DNA of 64,000 nucleotides from Blepharisma stoltei (lineage: Eukaryota; Ciliophora; Heterotrichea; Heterotrichida; Blepharismidae): the NCBI GenBank assembly GCA_914767885.1, contig CAJZBQ010000002.1, forward strand, positions 310,001-374,000. The letters run 5' to 3'. The notes below the pieces were generated by a model. That model worked only from the letters and a program-made list of their open reading frames with translations, was not told the DNA's origin and did no database searches. This document shows positions 13,001 to 23,684 of this stretch, in pieces (the stretch's first letter is position 1; each line of letters starts with the position of its first letter). The position numbers and the translations under genes were made by a program.

Positions 13001-14211
13001 CATTTCACTGTATCCTTGGATTTCTGCCACTATTTTAGTCACATCTCCTCCATTGCAAGTGCCTGTTTTAGCTGTGAATGGGTAAACGGCATCAGAAGTG
13101 ACTCCTTTGTCAGTAACATACTCATAGACTCCTAAAACATTGCCAAAATCGCAGCCATGATTGCCATATGTCCCAGAACAATCAATAATTTCTTGAACAG
13201 AAAGAGGGACTAAAGGATTTCCTGTGATATTCCAAATCCCTTCTATTGCACCTATAGCAGCAAATGCATATGACCCTCCAAGACAAACTCCTTGATCTAA
13301 TACTGGAGTAACGGCTCCTTTGGTTCTCCAATCAACTGTTGCAGGGGTCCCTTGAACTGGATTTTCAATTTCTTTAATTTCCTGAGGCTTTATTTCAGGA
13401 AACTTGCTAGTCAGGTATTTTTCTTTGAATTCTTGAAATGTTATATCAGCGAATTGGGGCTGTCAAAACTCCCATTTTTCCTATAAAAGTAACAGTAATA
13501 TAATTTTATGATGTTTTTATGGTCCAGCAAATTGGTTGATCCCAAGTACCCAATCTTGATTTTGCAAGTTATGGACTCTTATAAAAGCTGCATTGTCTCT
13601 AAAAATATTTAATCGTTTTAGATACTCTTCTCCTTGATAACTTTTGTGATAAGTCTGGAGAAAGTCTTGGAACTCAGATTCCTCAAGCTCTATTTGCTTG
13701 CTCCCCCCTCCGTGAGCGAACAAAACCATTAGAAAAATCCTTATTTTTGGCCCAAAAACCCACCCTCTGTGAGCGAACAAAAATTTTTTTAATAGAAAAT
13801 TTTTTATGGGAAAAATTTTGATATATAATGGATAACTAGTATAATGAACTCTCAATCTAATTCTGTTTAATTTAAAGCAAATTATGTTTTAAACATAAAA
13901 ATTTTTTCAAATTAAATTAATATTTGCCTATCGATTTTTGAGAAGTGGTTTAAATTTCGAAAAAAAATGTTTCTTTAAAATTCATATAAATTTTTTTTTC
14001 AAAAAAAAAAAATTAACTCCACTCTGTGAGCGAACAAGATTTGTTTGTTCGCTCACGGAGGGGAGTTAAGAAATACACTTGAGACTGAAGAGTTTGAAGA
14101 GATTGCAATAGCAGCAATAACTCCAACTAACCCCAGCATGCTTATGACTGCAATAACTCGTTTAGTAGTCCATGGATTTGCCTGAATCTTTGATGAAAGG
14201 AGATTATCCAT
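10039..14211 (-). CDS. Membrane-anchored papain-family protein with Cys-to-Ser active site
   Basis: About 357 aa after removing three inserts (368, 78 and 2653 bp). Order: a cytosolic N-terminus with a TM anchor ([19 protein letters not shown]), an I29 inhibitor prodomain ([17 protein letters not shown]...[11 protein letters not shown]), then a peptidase C1A domain ([16 protein letters not shown]). The active-site segment reads [11 protein letters not shown] where active enzymes have CGSCWAFSA, so the nucleophile position is Ser. The His ([12 protein letters not shown]) and Asn (IVKNSWG) are kept. This resembles silicateins and SERA-type Ser variants of the fold. Hydrolytic activity is doubtful; structural or binding roles are possible. 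A second protein with the same change lies at 50534-51631. Confidence 0.87.
10526..11002 (+). mobile_element. S1 retroposon-like copy, 477 bp, nested
   Basis: Flanked by ATAAAATGA (10517-10525, 10994-11002). It starts TTAAAATGGCGAG, carries TGGTGACGTCAGC near its 3' end and finishes with a TCTAA-repeat tail. It contains open frames but no recognisable protein. Confidence 0.75.
11559..11761 (+). mobile_element. 5'-truncated S1 copy, nested
   Basis: Flanked by a 14-bp repeat GTTACTCTCTTCTT (11545-11558, 11748-11761). It holds only the 3' module (GGGTGAGACGTG, CAAGATGGCTC, TGACGTCACTAGTTT, repeated CACCTTAAA) and a CGTAA tail. It matches the 3' half of the copy at 38537-38978. Confidence 0.83.
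12026..12702. mobile_element. M3 terminal-inverted-repeat element interrupted by M1
   Basis: Ends are GGATCCCCCCCTCATTTG with CCAATTTTCTAG, and the inverted copy at 12668-12702. Further partial copies of CATTTGTCC(A)ATTTTCTAG lie at about 12067, 12120 and 12178, and one inverted copy near 12238. An M1 element sits inside it. Confidence 0.82.
12283..12658 (-). mobile_element. M1 MITE nested in M3
   Basis: About 376 bp in the hairpin-first orientation: TGAGTGAACAAAA, then its inverted copy, the AT-rich M1 body, and TTGTTCACTCACGGAGGG at the right. Flanks are TTA (left) and TGA (right). Confidence 0.85.
13451..13528. other. IES, 78 bp, in cathepsin-like gene
   Basis: Flanked by CAGC (13447-13450, 13525-13528), with similarity continuing as AATTGG. 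Excision restores [13 protein letters not shown] of the inhibitor domain. Confidence 0.82.
13701..14068 (+). mobile_element. M1 MITE in cathepsin-like gene
   Basis: A 368-bp M1 copy with CTCCCCCCTCCGTGAGCGAA at the left and the hairpin plus CACGGAGGGGAG at the right. Flanks are TTG/TTA. Excision joins [12 protein letters not shown] in frame. Confidence 0.87.
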
Positions 14212-14295
14212 TTATAAAGTTCACCAACTATGGTAAAGGGCTTTAGAATTTAGAATTCTTCAAGTAATGCATATAAGAATTATTATCATCAAAAT

Positions 14296-15012
14296 ATGGT
14301 TGAGTAAGACTAATGCAGAAAAAGTGAGATTCTCAGGCTTTCTCCATCTGATTTTATTAATTTTTCTGTCACAGAGAGTCCCGAATCAATTTCACAATTA
14401 GCTCTAACAAACCTGAGTCAAAGTTCAGTTGCATTCAAAGTAAAAACATCGTCTCATAAAAGCTTTTTAGTATCTCCTACACATGGAATTCTGCCTCCAC
14501 AAGGCCAAATTTCCTTGAACATCACATTTTTGAAATCTGATGAAGCATTGCAGAAGCCCCACAAGTTCCTGATCCAAGCTTTGAAAACTAATCAACTTGA
14601 CTCTTCAAAAATCAACTGAAGCGACCCAGGGTTGGAAGAGCATAAAATAAGCGCAAAAATATTGCAACAGAGAGATTCGGTGTATCAGGAATCAGAAGAG
14701 TTCAAGAGTTTTAGGGATAGCGTGAATGTTGAGGCTGCGCAAGATTTATATAAAGATGAAATGCAAGAATTGGAGATAAAGAAAAAGAAATTGACGACTA
14801 GAAGCAGCGAGCTGACGTTAGCGATTGATAGGCTTAAAGCGGAGATTGATAAGGCAACTCATAAACTCAGGTTTAGCCATGATATAGAAATGATGTTAAG
14901 CTCAGATAAAGGTGGGAATTTTACGTTTATGCATCTGATCATTGCGTTCATTATTGGATTTTTTATTGGATATTTATTTTCGGAAAATAATTTTTTTAAA
15001 AAAAAAAATTAA
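14296..15012 (+). CDS. VAP-like MSP-domain, tail-anchored protein
   Basis: The start ATG at 14296 is followed after two codons by a 15-nt intron; removal gives MVEKSEILRLSPSDFINFSVTE. The N-terminal MSP domain contains FLVSPTHGILPPQGQISLNI, the usual VAP motif that binds FFAT peptides. A coiled coil follows (about residues 130-200), and the C-terminus is a TM tail anchor (HLIIAFIIGFFIGYLF) with a short basic end. Family members sit in the ER membrane and tether lipid-transfer proteins at contact sites. No IES interrupts it. TGA encodes Trp in KINWSDPG. Confidence 0.9.
14304..14318 (+). other. 15-nt intron in VAP-like gene
   Basis: GTAAGACTAATGCAG interrupts codon 3; it contains a frame-breaking TAA when read through. 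The length matches the 15-16 nt introns of heterotrichs. Confidence 0.88.
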
Positions 15013-15330
15013 TATAGTTTTAATTAATCTTAATTTGTTAAATTATGATAGTCATTTATTTCTCAATGCAATCATATAAAAATCATTAAATAGAGCTAGT
15101 TTCTTAACTTATACATCTTTTGGTTGAATTAATAAAAAATTCTTATTGATAAACAATTTATGTAAGTGATCACTCGATTCTCTGGGGGAAAAATAGTAGT
15201 ATTCTTTTCATAAAGAGAAGTGCAAAATTACAAACTTAAAATATGTGTGGTGTTAGCATTTAAATTAAAATATAAGTATTCTAACATATTTGGATTAATT
15301 TATATGTGCTGCTATTTAACACAAACTAAA
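15013..15330. other. Intergenic, nothing recognised
   Basis: AT-rich spacer between the convergent VAP-like and LETM1 genes. I see no gene, repeat or RNA structure. Confidence 0.5.
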
Positions 15331-16692
15331 TTAATTAAGTGGTTTTTTATTATTTTCTGATTTTTCTGGACCTTCAATAATCTCTCCAGGCCTATTCAAT
15401 GCATTCTCAATCTTCTTAAGTACTCTTTTGATCCTATCTTGCTCATCATAAAACAGATTTTCTTCAACTACCTCAGTCAGCTTTTCTCTAATATGATTCC
15501 TCTGGCTCTCGCTCATTTGTTCCACACTCGTATTTTCTGCCAATTCCAACAATTCCAGAATTTTTCGTTTATCATAATGCAATATTCTTTCCATCGTTTC
15601 TTGATATGCAGCATTAATAGAGTCTTCTATCTCTTCAGGCTTTTCTTCTTCAAAGAATTCTCCAATATCATACCCATCTTCTAAATATTTTAAGGCTACA
15701 GAAAATACCAAAATTTCACTTTTTACTGGACCTTTTGTGAGTGGGTAAGCGGAATAATAAATTCATTCTTTTAGGCAATTTCTCATGTCGGTGTCTGAGA
15801 GAAACTCAGTATCAATCCCGCGCTCTTGGCAGCAAGCAATAAGTAAGGGGTATTCAATGAAATCAATATCTTCTGCTAAAAGGAGCATATCTTCTCCTCG
15901 CTTTTGTGATAAATAATTTCTAAGCTGATACATAACTATGTTCCTTTGGATTTGGTTAAAAGGAAAAGTGGTAGGGTTTCAAGTGCTTGGAATTTCAAGG
16001 CCTATATAACTGAATAACTTTGATAAAGGGAATAAAACTAGTTTACTAATAGACTTAAATCCAGTCCAAGGCTCCATTCCGAGGAACCGGCAAACAGATT
16101 TTAGCTCTTCTGCATTCATATTTCCAAAGTTAAAATCCTTCAAAAATAATTGGTGATTCATAACTAAATCTTCAATTTTCATAGAATTCGGCCTATAAAT
16201 AAGCTTTTCCTTAAACGTTTTATACTTCAAGTCTTTGATTTCTTTGCTTTTTTCGATCAAATATCTATGAAGTTTATTTGCATAAACTTTTCGTTTTGCT
16301 ATAATATTTTTTCAATGCTCATCTTCTTTGGTTTTGCTTAAAAAGGGCGAGGGGATCATATTTGGGAAAATAAATAAGAAAAAGGGCAAAGTCAGCTCAG
16401 CACCAGGGATAATAATGAAAAAGCTGAAAGGGATCATCTTTAATAGGTCTGGTGTGACCCTTGATATGATTCTTGAATCATGAATGGTCCAGGTATCTTC
16501 ATAGAATGTTAGGCGGTATTTTGTTTTTATCATATATTTGCCGTCATGATATAAAAGTTTGCAGCCTTGCCAAACCTTTTTTGACTCATGCTTAATATAT
16601 CCAGCTCATTTTCGAGGATTTCATCAATTTTCCGAAAAATTTCTTTTAAATCGGAAATTCGACTTTAAAATTATGGTTTGGACTTTATTCAT
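15331..16692 (-). CDS. LETM1-like mitochondrial inner-membrane protein
   Basis: 453 aa without inserts, starting MNKVQTIILKSNFRFKRNF, a basic N-terminus suited to mitochondrial import. Three Trp residues near residues 24-32 are TGA codons. One strong hydrophobic segment, MIPFSFFIIIPGAELTLPFF, is followed by LFPNMIPSPF-type sequence, the LETM1 signature, then a ribosome-binding-like domain (QIQRNIVMYQLRNYL, LIACCQERGIDTEFLSDTDM, CLKEWI). LETM1 proteins mediate K+/H+ or Ca2+/H+ exchange and bind mitoribosomes. The C-terminal acidic coiled coil has no obvious EF-hands. Confidence 0.88.
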
Positions 16693-16911
16693 GATTAGTA
16701 TTATTAAAGAAATATCAAGTAAAATTACATAAAATTTTATTTTGGCTTTATATCTTGATCAACTTGAGCATGATCTGGCCAGAAATAAATTGTAATGATG
16801 GCATTTTATTATTATAATTTCCTAGTATATTCATTAATCTTAGCGACTTTTGCATTGCCATCTACTGTTTTAAGAGCTTAATTATTAGCTTCTTCATTTA
16901 TTAGTCTTTTT

Positions 16912-17480
16912 TTATTTTCTAATGACGAGAGCTGTAAATTCTCTTGGACTTTTAGAGGATTCTGGTGTATTATTTCACACATTCATTCCAAAAAGATAGG
17001 CTGCATAGGCATTCAATAAAACACACAAGTATCATATAGAGAATATTGGCATTAAGAAAAGAATGAGTTTGAGAATAGTTTCCTTGTTCAGAAGCATACC
17101 GATTTATGGAGATTTTACAGGGTTCATCAAAAAAGAGTTAATCAGCAAAGGATTATGGGGGCTTTCTTAGGGACTAAGAGGTGGCCTTTCTTCTGATAGC
17201 TTGGCAGGATGAGGGTCCGAACCTCTAGAGGCAGGAGAACTTCAAGGATCTTCTGGATTAGGCTCAGTCGTGTTGCCAACACTCATTCTTTCCAAGTGCT
17301 TATCGCTGATTTTGCATTAATTGGATGCTTCTATCTGCATCTCTAATCCCAAATGTCTTTTTCAGCAGCTCTCTTAGTCGAGGATTTGAAAAGTAACTTG
17401 ATTCATTATTGAGCCACATAATAAGCTACCTCTTCTTCTCCTGGTGAGATATGCTGTAGAGAAAATGCTGAGATCTTTGC
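16912..17480 (-). pseudogene. Decayed protein gene, unknown family
   Basis: On the minus strand protein-like sequence is spread over shifted frames: EEEVAYY, then WLNNESSYFSNPRLRELL and TFGIRDADRSIQLM, then DKHLERMSVGNTTEPNPEDP and AKLSEERPPLSP. The last frame then meets TAA, continues ESPHNPLLINSFLMNPVKSP, meets a second TAA, and goes on through a hydrophobic stretch (ILKLILFLMPIFSI) to a stop at 16912. Two frameshifts and two in-frame TAA without usable 15-nt introns or flanking repeats suggest a pseudogene. An unrecognised splicing pattern is the alternative. Confidence 0.45.
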
Positions 17481-17767
17481 TTGCTTTCTTATCTATACTA
17501 GCCTTTCACAAGATAAATCATCTGAGAAGGTCTTAACAATGTCTCAATTTATCACGATTTTTTAATAATTTTCCTTTTTTATTTATATCTTTGTAAATTA
17601 ATTATAGAAGAAGCTCCAAATTATAGATGATTCCCGCGTTTTGCTTTTATGTTTACAATGGTTCTTAGGAATAATATATCTGAAACTCATCTATAGTGTC
17701 TGTAAGTTATTTTTTTCACATCTAAATCAATATTTCAACTTTTTAAAGGAGACTTAATAATGGTAAA

Positions 17768-18614
17768 ATGTCAACACAAGCTTCTAAATTTTGCAATGAG
17801 GAATCCTTGCCAAATTTCCATCACATTCATCCACTAAACTCCCCCCCCCCTCCGTGAGCGAACAAAACCATTAGAAAAATCGCCATTTTTTGACCAAAAA
17901 CCCCACCCTCCGTGAGTGAACAAAAATATATTTTAATAGAAAAAATTTTAATAGAAAAAAATTTTGCTATATAAGTGATAATTAGTATAATGAAATCTAG
18001 AGCTAATTCTGTTTAATTTTAAACAAATTGCGTTTTAAAACATAAATTTTGCAAATTAAATTAGTATTTGCTTCCCAATTTTTGCAAATTAGGATTTTTT
18101 TTTAAATTTCGAAAAAAAATATTTTTTATAAAATTTATATATAAATTGTTTTTAAAAAAAAAAATTAACCCCCCTCCGTGAGTGAACAAAAATTTTTTTG
18201 TTCGCTCACGGAGGGGGGGGGAGAGTAAGCATCGTAGATGAAGAAATGCAGCAAGGCTTGCATTTAGATGAGAAAAAGGATGAAAAACAGCCAAATACTT
18301 GCTATAAGCAACCCAAAGGTGAAGATATATCAAATGAGGCAGAAATATCAACCGCTACTGACGCATCGTCAAAAACACTTAAAGAGCAGTCAGGTACAGT
18401 AAAATTTCTAGGTCTATTTGAAAAGGATATAAGTTCAAGCATTAAAAGCTTTACAGCACCAGAAGATGATGAGTATTATAAGAATACAAGCTTTATAATA
18501 AACAATATCTCTCTTAATGAGAGCTCTCGATCCTCAATGCTCAGCGAATACGACTATAAGAAAACAGCAAATGGGGGAGGTAGGTCACAATGTTCAGGCT
18601 GCATAATAATTTAA
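17768..18614 (+). CDS. Small acidic protein with C-terminal CaaX-like motif
   Basis: About 151 aa after removing a 391-bp M1 insert. Begins MSTQASKFCNEESLPNF and continues IHPLSIVDEEMQQGLHL across the insert. It is rich in Ser, Glu and Lys, with no recognised domain. The last residues are CSGCIII: a Cys four residues from the end, which fits a CaaX prenylation signal, with another Cys three residues upstream. If prenylated it would be a peripheral membrane protein; this is inference. It lies directly upstream of a Rab gene on the same strand. Confidence 0.72.
17838..18228 (+). mobile_element. M1 MITE, 391 bp, in CaaX-like gene
   Basis: Flanked by TAA (17835-17837, 18226-18228). Left end CTCCCCCCCCCCTCCGTGAG; right end hairpin TTCGCTCACGGAGGGGG. 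Excision gives IHPLSIVDEE and a whole number of codons. Confidence 0.9.
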
Positions 18615-18853
18615 ATCATACGAACAAGCATGGTGAGGCCTTAATTAAGGAATAGTAATATTAGGCACTTCATTATTTTCTTTTGAAAAAAATAGAATCA
18701 GCCTAACTAACTAGCTAATTCATTTCAAAAACTCTTTAATTATTTTTATAAATAAATAATAGAAAATTTAAAAATTTATTTTAATTTTATTATCTTTTAT
18801 ACTATGTCTTTATCCGATCACTTCTGATTAGATAACACTCCAAATAATAAATA

Positions 18854-19462
18854 ATGGAAAGAAGCTCTTCTCAATACGATTACCTTATAAAGCTCTTAGT
18901 TATAGGAGACTCAGGAGTTGGCAAAACCTGCTTTCTGCTCCGATTTTCTGACGACAATTTCACTTCATCACATTTGACTACAATTGGCATAGATTTCAAA
19001 CTAAAAACAGTCGATGTTGAAGGTAGCAAAATAAAGCTACAAATTTGGGATACAGCAGGGCAAGAGCGGTTTAGAACCATAACTCAGTCTTACTATAAAG
19101 GAGCAATGGGGATTATCTTGATATATGATTGCACAGATGAAAACTCCTTTAACAATATCCGCAACTGGATGCAGCAAATAAAGACCCATTCTAGTGAAAA
19201 CGTGGTAAAGATACTTGTTGGAAATAAATGCGATAAGCCAGACAAAAAGGTCAGCACTGAGCAAGGGGAAGCACTGGCAAAGGAGCTTGGAGTTAAATTT
19301 TTTGAAGCTAGCGCCAAAAGCAATGTTAATGTAACTGAAGCTTTCTATCATGCTGCTAAAGAAATAAAGGATAAAGGGTTTGGGCGAGATTTAGGAGCAG
19401 TAAGATTTGTCCCTGCTAAGAAACCAGCTTGTGATAACTCTAAAAAAGCTTGCTGTGGCTAA
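18854..19462 (+). CDS. Rab-family small GTPase (Rab1/8-like)
   Basis: 202 aa with no insert. All G motifs are present: GDSGVGKT (P-loop), [11 protein letters not shown] (switch I), WDTAGQERF (G3), GNKCDKPD (G4, NKxD) and EASAK (G5). It ends KKACCG, with paired Cys for geranylgeranylation. TIGIDFK and [13 protein letters not shown] point to the Rab8/Rab1/Rab10 group, which directs secretory traffic at Golgi and plasma membrane. No odd residues. Confidence 0.95.
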   Translation: MERSSSQYDYLIKLLVIGDSGVGKTCFLLRFSDDNFTSSHLTTIGIDFKLKTVDVEGSKIKLQIWDTAGQERFRTITQSYYKGAMGIILIYDCTDENSFNNIRNWMQQIKTHSSENVVKILVGNKCDKPDKKVSTEQGEALAKELGVKFFEASAKSNVNVTEAFYHAAKEIKDKGFGRDLGAVRFVPAKKPACDNSKKACCG

Positions 19463-19678
19463 TTAAGATATTTATACGATTTAAATATTATAGCTATGGC
19501 TATACTATAAATATCATCTGCATTTTTAGCCTGAGGAATATCAAGTCATTTCTCAATAGCTAAATGCAAAAATCAATAGGTGGCCAACAACAAGAATTTG
19601 AGATTGACTCTTGTCCAAATCACCTGATATAAAGCAAACAAAGAATAAGTTTCTATTTATAATTAAATTAACTAAGAG

Positions 19679-22527
19679 ATGAGTGTGGACAATTTTGATA
19701 ATTTTTTGATCGAAAGCAGGTCCAGTGACGGAAAAGAATCACTACTTATTCCCCCCTTTAAATTGGAGCAAAATATTTTGTTCTAATTTGCAGGGTTAAG
19801 AAAATTTTTTTATAAAAAAAAATCAATATACAATTTTAAATCAAAATTTTAAAAAAAAATCAAAAATTTATCGAATTAGATTAGTAAATTTGTGTAATAA
19901 AATGCTATTTACTCTTTATCCTTTAAAGCAATGCAAGATATACCTAAATTTTAATTATTAGTTAATAAGAACTATTAATGGGTCAACAAATAAAAAATAA
20001 ATTAAAAAGCAAAATTTTTGAAAATTTATATAATTTTGTTTAAATAAGATGCTATTTATGCTCTATTCTTTAAATAAAGCAGGAAATATAAGTAAATTTT
20101 CAATTTTTGTAATGGAATTTATATCAAAATTACTTAAATAGAATATATTATTTTTATGAAAAAAATAAAAATTTAAATTGTTTTAAAAATTTAGCAATTA
20201 AGGATAATAAATTTATATATAAATAAAATGCTCTTTATTCTCTCTTCTTTAAACAAGAGCAAGATATTTTTACATAAAAAATTATATAAATTTTTTTATT
20301 ATAAAATTGAATTTTCCCAATTTAAAAGGGGGTTAGTTTACCAAAAAATGAAAATTTTACCTATATTTTGTTCCAATTTAAAGGGGGGGCTAGAAAATGC
20401 AAAGATACCATTGAAGTCTTAGAAAGCGAACTCGACCAAGAAAGAGCTGGTAGACAAGATCTTGAAAGACAAAATAGAGAGTTATTGAGAAACATTGAGG
20501 TTTTCAAAGGAGAAGTAGATGACCTCGAAGCTGTAAACAATGCCCTTAAATTTGAAAATCAAGAGCACCAAGACACCATTGGGTTCTTGCAGACAAAAAT
20601 CTTTAAACTTACAGATGAGCTTGAAAAAACTAAAGCTTCATTAGAAAAAGAAAAAAAAGCCAGCAAGGATCTCACATCTGATAATTTAAAGCTGCAAGAA
20701 CTAAACGATGAGCTTAAAGAAGAAATAACCCGCCAGCACACAATTATTGAAGAATGAAATGAAGCTGTAATTGCAGTAGACACCAAACTGAAAACTATTT
20801 CTGAAGAAAACAGAAGTCTAAAACTTTCAATAGACAGCTATATTTCAGCCAATGAAGACCTGCAGAACAGAAACGAAAATTTAAACAGAAATCTATTATG
20901 AGTTGGCATAATTTTAGAGGGTTTCCACATGTTGGAGCATTTTCTCACATGTGGAACCACTCAATGTGGGATTTTGGTTCCACACGTGGGGAAATATCGC
21001 GACGTGTCGAGACCTTCCCAAAATTATGCCAGCACATAATAATAGAATCCCACCAAGAAAACGAAAGCTTAAAACATCAGTTGTCTGACTCAAAAACAGA
21101 AAGGGAAGATTTAATCGAAAAATTAAGAAGAGCGATTTTCAGTAATCAAGAACAAGCTTCTTTTCTAGACAAAAGTTCTCAAATTGCATCACAAAAGCTG
21201 CAGGATGTTAAAGAGAAGCTAGAAAATGAGAGGAAAAGAGGAAAAGAGACTGAAAATGAAAGAGATGAACTATATGCAAAAGCGCAAGCTTTGGAGGAGA
21301 GGTTCGAAACCATGAAAATTCAGTATGAAGAAAGGCTGCTTGACCAAAAAGAGGTTCAGTCAAAGCTGGAGCTTGAGGTGAATAATTTGAAGCTTCTGAT
21401 GGATAGCTTACAGAGTAAATATATAGCTGATGATACCAAAAAAGAGCATAGGATTGAAGCTCTTGATGCAGAATTAAATGAAATCAGGCAGGAGCTGGAA
21501 AATCTCATTCAAGTCCATAAAGAGCTTCAAGCTCAGTATCAGGATTTAAACTCTCAATATCAAAGAGCTAAAGAGTTTCTTAATAATAAGCAAGAAGAAA
21601 TCCTATCAAAAAACCAGGAAATCTATAAAATGGAAGAAAAATCAAGGCTTTCTGAAGAAAATTATATGAAAGATAAAAAAAATTTACAAGATCAGTTAGA
21701 AAGTATAAGAAAGCAGTATAGCCAAGAAATGATAAATAGGGAAAAGGAATATTATGATAAAATAGAAGAAATATCAAAAGAATACCGCCACGAAGTTGAG
21801 AAGCAGACAGCTACGGCTGAATTTGAAATAGAGAAAATCAAAACAGAAGTACAAAAATCAAAGGAACATTTTAATCAAATGCTTAATTATAAAGAAGAGG
21901 AAATAGATGCTTTAAATGACGACAGACAAAAGCTGCAGTCCATGATCACTGAGATGGAAAGCAAAATTTTTGAGCTCAGCACAAGTTTAGACCAAACAGT
22001 CACTGAATCAAAGAGAATGAGCAGCGAGCTATCTAGATTAAAAGAAAATGGTATAGAAGCAAGTATTAGATTTGATCAAGAAACAGCGAAACTTAAGGAT
22101 GAGGTTGCCATTCTTAATGATAGACTTACTCCTCGTTTTGCAAGCACGGAATCAGTTTTAAATTTTGATTCAGATTTATTTAAATTGTGATACAAAATTT
22201 ATTTTTCTCCATATTTAATAGAAAAAAAAAAATGCAATTTTAAAGTGCTAATTAAAATGGAGAGTCAGAGAAGAAAGTGAATATTATAAACAAATTATTG
22301 AAAGGAGAGAAACAGAAATTATCCAAATCAAAGACAGATTTGAAGACAGATTAAAGAAAAGGGTCATGATTTTCCAAGAAAAAACTAGCACTTGGAAAGA
22401 AAAAATCAGACAAGAAATCGATTTTCTTCACAAATACATGATAGATCTCAGCAGCCCTTCTCAAAAAGATAAAACTTTTGGCCTTCTTGAAAGACTCGAA
22501 AAAATAGTTAGTTCGATGATTAATTAA
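19679..22527 (+). CDS. Long coiled-coil protein
   Basis: About 659 aa after removing three IESs (644, 149, 76 bp). Almost the whole protein from residue 30 is heptad-rich coiled coil (ESELDQERAGRQDLERQ, NEIRQELENLIQVHKEL, ESIRKQYSQEMINREKE), with a short N-terminus MSVDNFDNFLIESRSS and an end SPSQKDKTFGLLERLEKIV. A TGA Trp lies in TIIEEWNEAV. No motor, membrane or catalytic domain is seen. Such proteins in ciliates are often cytoskeletal or basal-body parts, but nothing here proves it. Confidence 0.82.
19749..20392. mobile_element. M2 TIR element, 644 bp, in coiled-coil gene
   Basis: Flanked by TA (19747-19748, 20391-20392). Ends CCCCCCTTTAAATTGGAGCA and the inverted form ATTTTGTTCCAATTTAAAGG. 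Near the left end an inverted copy forms a hairpin (TTTTGTTCTAATTTGCAGGG), and near the right end there is a direct internal copy: the same architecture as M1 with a different sequence. Internal AT-rich repeats of ATGCTATTTA...CTCTTTATTCTTTAAA type also occur. Excision gives SLLRKCKDTIEV. Confidence 0.83.
20896..21044. mobile_element. M5 short TIR element, 149 bp
   Basis: Flanked by TA. Inverted ends: ATGAGTTGGCATAATTTT and AAAATTATGCCAGCACAT. Internal CACATGTTGGAGCATTTT and CACATGTGGAAC are shared with the insert at 63289-63400. Excision gives NRNLESHQENES in frame. Confidence 0.78.
22179..22254. other. IES, 76 bp, in coiled-coil gene
   Basis: Flanked by TA (22177-22178, 22253-22254). Excision joins DSDL to KWRVREESEYY in frame. 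Other TA choices nearby are possible. Confidence 0.55.
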
Positions 22528-22582
22528 TCTAAAATTCCAATATTTCTTAAAAATTCCCAAACTTAACTGAATTAAAATTCAT

Positions 22583-22933
22583 TTAGTTAGCTATAGCTGG
22601 TCTATATGGATAAATGAATACTCTGACAAGCTTTCCAATCGCTTGTGAAGGAAGATTATGGGCAAACCTTGCTCTAACAACTCCATTAGTTCCATGGGCC
22701 GCAATAACTTTTCCTTGAATGCTTCTGTATTTGGTTTGTTTGTTCTTTTTGGTTTGTGCAGTGCGAGCTCTATAAACGTAGGCGACTCTCTTTCCAATGT
22801 ACCATTTGGCGTCTTCTTTTGTCTTTACACCTTCCACTCTTAGTAATGATTGATTCTCGTTTTGGAGGGTAATTCCTCTTCTATATCCGAGAAATACAGC
22901 CCTGCTATAGAGACGATCAAGGTTCTTTACCAT
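22583..22933 (-). CDS. RPL35A: Ribosomal protein eL33 (RPL35A)
   Basis: 116 aa, start chosen at MVKNLDRLYSRAVFLGYRRG, which aligns with the family N-terminus; longer in-frame starts would overlap the divergent gene. Family blocks are all present: GKRVAYVYRART, GKVIAAHGTNGVVRARF, LPSQAIGKLVRVFIYP. It is a cytosolic 60S subunit protein. No inserts. Its start lies 28 bp from that of uL11 on the other strand. Confidence 0.94.
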   Translation of the reverse strand: MVKNLDRLYSRAVFLGYRRGITLQNENQSLLRVEGVKTKEDAKWYIGKRVAYVYRARTAQTKKNKQTKYRSIQGKVIAAHGTNGVVRARFAHNLPSQAIGKLVRVFIYPYRPAIAN

Positions 22934-22961
22934 ATTTATGACCATATGAGTGGTATAAAAT
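22934..22961. promoter_or_regulatory. 28-bp divergent spacer between ribosomal protein genes
   Basis: The start codons of eL33 (minus) and uL11 (plus) are 28 bp apart. A shared, very compact promoter is likely. The spacer contains ATAAA-type AT sequence but no motif I can name. Confidence 0.6.
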
Positions 22962-23480
22962 ATGCCACCAAAGGTAGACGCTACGTCCACAGAAGCAAGA
23001 TACGGTAAGAACTAGTTAGTCTTTCTCAAATCTGTTGGTGGTGAAGTCGGAGCTGCAGCATCTCTCGCCCCTAAAGTAGGGCCTCTTGGTCTTTCCCCAA
23101 AGAAAATCGGTGATGATATCAAGGCTGCAACTGAAGCTTGGAAAGGAATCAAGGTTATGGTCAAGCTTACCATTATTAATAGACAAGCCACCGTTGAAGT
23201 CGTCCCTTCTGCTTCCGCTTTGGTGATTAAAGAGCTTGCAGAACCTCCTAGAGATAGAAAAAAGACCAAAAACATCAAACACAATGGAAATCTCAGCTGG
23301 GACCAAATCAGAAATATCGCAAAAATCATGAGACCAAGAAGCGGGGCTAAGACCTTTGAAGGAACACTCAGAGAAATTGTAGGGACCTGCGTATCTGTCG
23401 GCTGCACAGTTGAGAAGAAGACTCCTAAAGAAATCATTCAGATGATTGAAGGTGGAGAACTAAACGTTAGTGAGCCTTAA
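22962..23480 (+). CDS. RPL12: Ribosomal protein uL11 (RPL12)
   Basis: 167 aa after removing one 15-nt intron. It begins [20 protein letters not shown], close to the eukaryotic uL11 start. Conserved blocks: [20 protein letters not shown] with [40 protein letters not shown] and [19 protein letters not shown]. It forms the ribosomal stalk base that binds the GTPase-associated rRNA. The codon choice is more GC-rich than the neighbours, as expected for a highly expressed gene. Confidence 0.95.
23005..23019 (+). other. 15-nt intron in uL11 gene
   Basis: GTAAGAACTAGTTAG interrupts the codon for Val in ARYVFLK; it contains two TAG codons if read. Splicing gives the conserved uL11 N-terminus. Confidence 0.9.
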
Positions 23481-23526
23481 TTTATTTCGTTCTTATTATT
23501 TTTGTTTAAAATGGAAAGGATTCCTC

Positions 23527-23681
23527 CTAACTCACCGCTTTGCAAATAAAACTATTGGAAAATTCTATTTTTTGAGAAGCCTACCCTCTGTGAACAAAAA
23601 ATTTTTTGATATATAAATAATAATTATGATAAGGCTCATTTTAAATAGCTTGTATTCTAAACATAAATTTATAAATTTTAC
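23527..23681 (+). mobile_element. Decayed M1 fragment, intergenic
   Basis: A worn, shortened M1 body (GAAAATTCTATTTTTTGAG, ACCCTCTGTGAACAAAAA, GATATATAAATAATAATTA), ending directly at the left end of the next M1 copy. Confidence 0.65.
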
Positions 23682-23684
23682 TTA

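Noticed and set aside
20898-21060. Apparent N-terminus MSWHNFRGFPHV of a coiled-coil ORF
   Set aside because: It is encoded by the M5 insert; the real protein continues from the upstream coiled coil after excision.
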